10,262 nt of DNA. It comes from JACKGS01 sp964448015. GTDB lineage: Bacteria; Patescibacteriota; Saccharimonadia; Saccharimonadales; UBA7683. The notes beneath the pieces were generated by a model. That model saw nothing but the letters and a program-made list of their open reading frames with translations. It was not told where the DNA came from and ran no database searches. The DNA lies in contig CAYUUV010000033.1 of assembly GCA_964448015.1 (NCBI GenBank), forward strand, positions 1-10,262, written 5' to 3'. Position 1 is the first letter of the stretch. Each line of letters begins with the position of its first letter. Shown piece by piece: positions 6,520 through 10,262 of the stretch. Made by a program: the position numbers and the translations under genes.

Positions 6520-7818
6520 CTATACACTCAAAATTTTATTAAATTTTTCTTTCAATCGATTCGTGCGCCCTTCGCTACCTAATATGGTATCATACCCGAC
6601 CCTCAGAAGCCCAAGGGCGGTGATAAGCGTATGATCCGTCACGCGACCAGTGCTATCGGCGACGTCTGCCACTTGATCGGGATCGATTAATTCAATAGTG
6701 GGCTTGCGTGTCATTGGCAGATCTTTATACCATTTTTCTTCTTTGAGAGCACGAACCAGCGGCTGCAAGCTCACACCGCCACCACACAACAAGATTCTAT
6801 GGGGCAGGTGATCAACATTAGTAAATTCACTGAGCGCCAATTCCACACCATCTAACCAAACCGAAAGTGTGCGATCAACTGCCTGAAGAGCCTTGGTTTT
6901 AGTTGCGGTATCAAGCGTATCTTTACCAAGTGCCAATTTTACCTCTTCAGCTTCAGTAAAGTTGAGGTCCAGTTCGGTCGCAATTGCCTTAGTAAAGGCT
7001 CGTCCGCCAATGCCAAACATGCGCGTTCCTTGCACGCCGCCATCATCAACGACCGCAATATCAGTTGAGCCGCCACCGACATCAATTAAGATAGCGGTGA
7101 GATTACTGGCCGCATCAACACCAATCACACTTCGAGAAACCGCAAAGGGCTCCGCTGCAACAGCAAGAAGGTCGAGGTCAAGTTCTTCGGCGGTACGCTC
7201 GAGCGCCCCAATGTGCACCATCGGTGCAAACGCAGTGTAGAGCTGAATTACCACCTCTTTACCTTGGAAACCAATTGGATTACTAACTTTATATGTATCG
7301 ATATGAATTGAAACAATCGCGCTGTTTACTAGTTTAATTTCGATGTTCTTTTTACCTGTTTCAGATTCAAGTTGTTTTTGGGCACGCTCCAACGTTCGCG
7401 CTTGTGCCCGGTCAATAATCAGTTCAATCTCTTGGCCATCGAGCGGCTTTTCGGGATTTGGACGGCGATATTTCACCGTGGTTGTCAGACCCTTCACCAG
7501 CTCACCAGCAATACCAACAACCGCCTGTCGAGCACTGACACCAGCCATCTTTTCAGCCTGCAGTAATGCTTTATTACAATTGGCAACCACGCCAGCAATA
7601 TCAGCAATAGCCCCGGACTGCATGTCACTCAGTGATTGCTTAGCCCTGCCCACTCCAATAACTTCTAGTTCGTCGCCATTCACACGGGCCACAAGTGCCT
7701 TGGCAACCTCTGTACCAATATCAAGCCCCACAAGAAAAGTATCCGAACCGGTGCCACTGGGTAATTTGGAAGCAACACTGCTTTTAAGTTTCTTAATATT
7801 CTTAAATGGATCAAGCAT
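6520..7818 (-). CDS. FtsA/PilM-family actin-like ATPase
   Basis: A 432-residue actin/Hsp70-fold protein. Phosphate 1 is VGLDIGTEVAKAL (about 30-42). An SHS2-type insertion follows (about 97-205, with AVVGIAGELVKGLTTT). Phosphate 2 is DVGGGSTDIAVV (246-257), GIGGRAFTKAI is at 269-279, and the adenosine motif LLCGGG is at 343-348. The C-terminal TNRLKEKFNKILSV looks like an amphipathic helix such as FtsA uses to bind membrane. FtsA anchors FtsZ; PilM is the related cytoplasmic ATPase of type IV pili. The helix favours FtsA-like. No pilN, pilO, ftsZ or ftsQ is next to it, so the name stays open. The start is ATG at 7818; a TTG 45 nt upstream would place the -10 box inside the gene and has no Shine-Dalgarno. 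There is likewise no Shine-Dalgarno before 7818, and TATAAT is only 10 nt away, so a near-leaderless mRNA is expected. It heads a unit with the baseplate-J-like and RuvX-MltG genes; the stop TAG abuts the next ATG. Confidence 0.88.
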   Translation of the reverse strand: MLDPFKNIKKLKSSVASKLPSGTGSDTFLVGLDIGTEVAKALVARVNGDELEVIGVGRAKQSLSDMQSGAIADIAGVVANCNKALLQAEKMAGVSARQAVVGIAGELVKGLTTTVKYRRPNPEKPLDGQEIELIIDRAQARTLERAQKQLESETGKKNIEIKLVNSAIVSIHIDTYKVSNPIGFQGKEVVIQLYTAFAPMVHIGALERTAEELDLDLLAVAAEPFAVSRSVIGVDAASNLTAILIDVGGGSTDIAVVDDGGVQGTRMFGIGGRAFTKAIATELDLNFTEAEEVKLALGKDTLDTATKTKALQAVDRTLSVWLDGVELALSEFTNVDHLPHRILLCGGGVSLQPLVRALKEEKWYKDLPMTRKPTIELIDPDQVADVADSTGRVTDHTLITALGLLRVGYDTILGSEGRTNRLKEKFNKILSV

Positions 7819-7828
7819 AATCAGATTA

Positions 7829-7856
7829 ATTATACTACAGTCGACACTGTTTGTAA
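7829..7856 (-). promoter_or_regulatory. Promoter of the actin-like ATPase operon
   Basis: -10 TATAAT at 7834-7829 and a partial -35 TTACAA at 7856-7851 with a 16-bp spacer. The predicted start is near 7822, leaving about 4 nt before the ATG at 7818. Confidence 0.65.
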
Positions 7857-7895
7857 TTTTCAATTTCTAATTTTCATGCAATGCTTCAATTTTCA
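7855..7895. repeat. Three copies of AATTTTCA upstream of the operon promoter
   Basis: AATTTTCA occurs at 7855-7862, 7869-7876 and 7888-7895; on the coding strand this is TGAAAATT, with periods of 14 and 19 bp. The copies cover and extend upstream of the -35 region. They could be an A/T-rich UP-type element, a binding site, or simple low-complexity spacer. Confidence 0.4.
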
Positions 7896-7945
7896 ATACA
7901 ACAAACCCAGGCTACCCACACCCCGTTATCTCGAACTGTATGAAT

Positions 7946-8045
7946 NNNNNNNNNNNNNNNNNNNNNNNNNNNNNNNNNNNNNNNNNNNNNNNNNNNNNNN
8001 NNNNNNNNNNNNNNNNNNNNNNNNNNNNNNNNNNNNNNNNNNNNN
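7946..8045. other. Assembly gap of exactly 100 N
   Basis: Placeholder of unknown true length. It hides the 3' end of alaS and possibly more. The 19-residue tail read beyond it, ending in TGA at 7888-7886, matches nothing in AlaS and should not be used. Confidence 0.97.
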
Positions 8046-9784
8046 GGATCTTTCATGGAATATACTTTAACCGTATCACCGTAACGGTCGCCAAATTGTC
8101 CGAGTGCACCAAGTGGACCAGTTGCCTCGCTGGTTGGATATTCAGCAAACGAGATTTGCAAATCTTTCGCAATTTCCTGATTCACAATTTCTTCAACCTG
8201 GTCGAGCTGTTCACGGGTAACTTTTTCAGGATGCGAAAAATCGAATCTGAGACGTTCTTCGGTAATATTACTGCCGCGCTGCACGACATGATCACCCAGA
8301 ACATCACGCAGTGCCTGATACATCAGGTGTGTCGCCGTATGGTACTTTTTATGCTGCAGTGTTTGACCACCCAGGCCACCCTTGAAGACTCCTTTGGTAG
8401 CCGTCTGGCTTCGCTCGCGCTGCTCTTTCATTTTTGCATCAAATTCTTGACGCCAATCTTCTGAAAGTTTGATATCTTGTCTGAATACTTCTTCCGTGGA
8501 AAGTTCGACCGGAAAGCCATAGGTATCATACAAAGTAAATAATTCCGCACCAGTCAGGCCGTCCGCTGCAAATTTTTCAAGCTGCTTAAGACCTTTACGT
8601 AGTGTCTGACGAAAAGCTTTTTCCTCTTTGATCAGTATTGTTATAACGTCCTCGCGGTTTTCAGCCACTTCCGGAAAATCATCATGGTATAAATCAGCAA
8701 TCACCGGCACAACTTCTTGCATAAAGTTTTGTTCTATACCAAGATCAAAGGCTCTCACCATAGCACGGCGTATAAACTTACGCATTACATATCCGTGTTC
8801 TTTGTTACTCGGCACACAGCCGTCAACTGCCAAGAATGTTGCAGTTCGCAAATGGTCGGCAATCACACGCATAGCGTTGGTGTGGCTTTCATACGACTTG
8901 CCACTGAGTACTTGTAATTTTTCTATAATTGGCCACATGAGGCTGATCTTGAAGACATCAGGATCACCAAGTTCAGCTGCGGCAATGCGTTCCAGTCCAG
9001 AGCCGTGGTCGATATTAGGCTTTTCAAGCGGTTCAAACGTACCTTCATCAACTTTACGGTATGCCATAAAGACATTGTTGCCAATTTCCATAAAACGGCC
9101 GCAGTCACAGTTTGGATGGCAGCGTTCACCAAAGCTGGCATCGTGCGGTGTTCCAAAGTCGTAGAACATTTCACTATCTGGTCCACACGGATCGCCAATT
9201 GGTGTACTTTCGGGTGCACCGTTACGACTCCACCAGTTTTTAGAACCATCGTAGTAAAAGATTCGTTCGCCTTCTTGCATCCCCCGCTCATAGCCTTGTG
9301 TTTCAGAACCAATCTCGGCTTCACCAGCCGAAAAGCCCTTTGCTTCATAGAGTCGTTTCCAAACCTTCGCGGCCTCAGTATCCTTTGGAATACCATAGCG
9401 TTCGTCACCAATATAGCAAGTGACGAATACTTTATTCATATCAAGACCAACTACATCTGATAGAAACTCGAACATCCATTCAATTTGCTGCTCTTTAAAA
9501 TAATCACCCATACTCCAGTTACCCAGCATTTCAAAGAAGGTGGTATGACGATTATCGCCAATATCGTCAATGTCTTGTGCTCGAAGACAGGTTTGGCTGT
9601 CAACAATACGCTGGCCGTGAGGATGCGGTTCTCCTAATAGATAAGGAATCATCGGCTGCATGCCGCTACCAGTAAAGAGCGTTGTGGGATCGTCTTTGAG
9701 CAAAAGAGAAGCACGGTTAATAACTACGTGCTCTCGAGCCTGGTAGAATTCTAGGTATTTCTTTCTAATTTCCTGTGCTGTCAT
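8046..9784 (-). CDS. alaS: Alanyl-tRNA synthetase, short form (3' end in gap)
   Basis: Charges tRNA-Ala with alanine in the cytosol. 579 residues are visible. The class II catalytic core is clear: LFTGSGMQPMIPYLLG (36-51), SQTCLRAQDIDDIG (63-76), RHTTFFEMLGNWSMGDYFK (79-97), IGDPCGPDSEMFYD (196-209) and HGSGLERI (260-267). The tRNA-binding region follows with VIADHLRTATFLAVDG (307-322) and GYVMRKFIRRA (331-341), then LYDTYGFPVELS (418-429). The editing core has HTATH (H482, H486), RLRFDFSH and FGDRYGDTVKV. The remaining zinc/editing motif (usually CGGxH) would be in the gap. Only about 20 residues separate QRERSQ (455-460) from the HTATH region, where E. coli AlaS has about 120; the beta-barrel with TPFYxESGGQ is absent. 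A Cys/His cluster (C222 H223 C226 C228) sits in the catalytic half. The start ATG has no Shine-Dalgarno and lies 7 nt after a TATAAT, so it is probably leaderless. The overall form fits the short AlaS of about 600 residues seen in reduced genomes. Confidence 0.95.
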
Positions 9785-9791
9785 CTGATAT

Positions 9792-9800
9792 ATTATACCA
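9792..9800 (-). promoter_or_regulatory. Extended -10 promoter of alaS
   Basis: TGGTATAAT (9800-9792) is a full extended -10 (TGnTATAAT). Only 7 nt separate it from the ATG at 9784, so transcription should start at or within 1-2 nt of the start codon. The -35 zone is occupied by the terminator stem at 9803-9828 and has no -35 match, in keeping with reliance on the extended -10. Confidence 0.75.
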
Positions 9801-9802
9801 TA

Positions 9803-9828
9803 TTAAAAGCCCCTTGAGGGGCTTTTAA
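9803..9828 (-). terminator. Intrinsic terminator of the gene upstream of alaS
   Basis: An 11-bp perfect stem, TTAAAAGCCCC (9803-9813) with GGGGCTTTTAA (9818-9828), and loop TTGA. It starts 23 nt after the TAG of the upstream gene. The arm ending in a T run works on the minus strand and overlaps the region where the alaS -35 would be. Confidence 0.9.
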
Positions 9829-9830
9829 GT

Positions 9831-9848
9831 CATAACTTGTCAGTTATG
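9831..9848 (-). repeat. Small hairpin between stop codon and terminator
   Basis: CATAACT (9831-9837) and AGTTATG (9842-9848) form a 7-bp stem with a 4-nt loop, 3 nt after the TAG at 9852. No U run follows. It makes a tandem hairpin with the terminator and may protect the mRNA 3' end. Confidence 0.5.
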
Positions 9849-9851
9849 TCG

Positions 9852-10262
9852 CTACTTTTTAATCGAGTATGATTCTAACAGAATACGCGACTGCTTATCT
9901 GAACTCAATTGTAAGTTAAAGCTATACGTTGCAGGCCGGGTTTTTGAACCTACCGTACGTGCAACTGGTGCGCTTTGATAATCAGAACAGAGTTCATATT
10001 TTTCAAGGTTATACACCGTCCGAACACGACCATCGGCTCCCGTTTCAGTAGTAACACTAGAAGTGCCGATATTTTTCTGAGTACTCAAGTCGTAGTTCTT
10101 ATTGTTAAACGTAACGATGTCTTTAACACTTCCACTACGTACAGCACTGCTCAAGCCATCGCGATACACAATTGCACAGCTCTTATATTTTGCTGGCCAG
10201 TCAGATTTCCACGTACCAGCATGCGCCGTGTAAGCATCAATGATGCCTGTTCCACCAACGGG
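9852..10262 (-). CDS. Unrecognised protein, C-terminal 136 residues (5' end outside window)
   Basis: The frame is open to the window edge; the GTG at 10169 is internal and should not be taken as the start, as coding-like sequence (PVGGTGIIDAYTAHAGTW) continues upstream. The visible part is rich in Ser, Thr, Tyr and Asn, has no membrane span and has two cysteines 63 residues apart (C29 in KSCAIVY and C92 in YELCSDY, counted from the edge). This composition suggests a beta-rich domain outside the membrane, possibly disulfide-bonded. The YELCSDY phrase is reminiscent of pilin-like or anchored surface proteins of Saccharibacteria, but this is a recollection and not a demonstrated match. The stop is TAG, then a hairpin and a strong terminator, so it ends its own transcription unit and is not cotranscribed with alaS. 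No function is assigned. Confidence 0.8.
   Translation of the reverse strand, partial: PVGGTGIIDAYTAHAGTWKSDWPAKYKSCAIVYRDGLSSAVRSGSVKDIVTFNNKNYDLSTQKNIGTSSVTTETGADGRVRTVYNLEKYELCSDYQSAPVARTVGSKTRPATYSFNLQLSSDKQSRILLESYSIKK

Noticed and set aside
7819..7863. Longer ftsA-like start at TTG 7863
   Set aside because: The extra 15 codons contain the TATAAT box, and TTG has no Shine-Dalgarno; ATG 7818 fits better.
7343..7870. Plus-strand open frame of 175 codons, opposite the ftsA-like gene
   Set aside because: Ser/Ala/Pro-rich shadow of the conserved actin-fold coding strand, with no domain and no upstream signals. The same holds for plus-strand frames at 5837-6286, 6893-7240 and 8628-9164.
7886..7945. 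19-residue C-terminal tail of AlaS beyond the gap
   Set aside because: No AlaS resemblance; frame continuity over a 100-N placeholder is meaningless.
8923..9411. Second minus-strand frame of 162 codons inside alaS
   Set aside because: Out of frame with highly conserved AlaS motifs and without its own motifs; a shadow.
1..10262. CRISPR array, tRNA, rRNA, insertion sequence or prophage
   Set aside because: No repeat-spacer pattern, cloverleaf, transposase or terminal repeats were seen. The baseplate-J-like protein has a membrane span and cellular neighbours, so it is not evidence of a phage.
1..10262. UGA recoding (as in Gracilibacteria)
   Set aside because: No in-frame UGA occurs in any conserved gene; Gly and Trp use normal codons.

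Overview
The window looks like part of a small-genome member of the Candidate Phyla Radiation, most like Saccharibacteria (TM7). This is inferred from protein character, not from a marker tree. The features behind it are a short alanyl-tRNA synthetase, a long baseplate-J-like membrane protein next to an actin-like ATPase, a LysM-CHAP wall hydrolase, very tight packing, and ordinary use of UGG and GGN codons with no in-frame UGA (so the UGA=Gly code of Gracilibacteria is not supported). All recognised genes are on the minus strand, so transcription runs from high to low coordinates. Two runs of exactly 100 N (3479-3578 and 7946-8045) are placeholder scaffold gaps of unknown true length. They cut the 3' ends of the mltG part of a fusion gene and of alaS.

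Layout in transcription order. 10262-9852: C-terminal part of an unrecognised, probably exported protein, followed by a small hairpin and a strong terminator. 9784-8046: alaS, with a promoter right behind that terminator and almost no 5' leader. After the gap comes a promoter, then a tight three-gene unit: an FtsA/PilM-type actin-like ATPase (7818-6520); a bitopic protein with a cytosolic alpha/beta-looking domain, one membrane span and an external baseplate-J-like part (6519-4888); and one frame encoding a RuvX/YqgF nuclease-fold domain fused to an MltG/YceG transglycosylase (4861 into the gap). After the second gap a consensus promoter (TTGACA-17-TAAAAT) drives a long leader and a membrane-anchored 2xLysM-CHAP hydrolase (3208-2048), whose best start is a non-standard ATT. 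A terminator follows. A new promoter, overlapped by an 18-bp perfect palindrome, drives obgE (1955-666) and a CYTH-domain gene (647-45).

The middle of the window is an envelope and cell-division neighbourhood: an actin-like ATPase with a possible membrane-binding C-terminal helix, a membrane protein with a large external part, a glycan-strand cutting enzyme (MltG) and a peptidoglycan-binding hydrolase. The order alaS ... ruvX ... mltG matches the conserved Firmicutes order (in Bacillus alaS-yrzL-yrrK-yrzB-yrrL), here with ruvX and mltG in one polypeptide.

The most interesting points are the RuvX-MltG fusion with a nine-A run at its joint; three promoter-proximal genes (alaS, ftsA-like, obgE) that look leaderless while downstream or leadered genes mostly have Shine-Dalgarno sites; the ATT start of the CHAP gene with an overlapping 12-codon upstream ORF; the palindrome over the obgE promoter; and an AlaS that lacks the beta-barrel half of its editing module.
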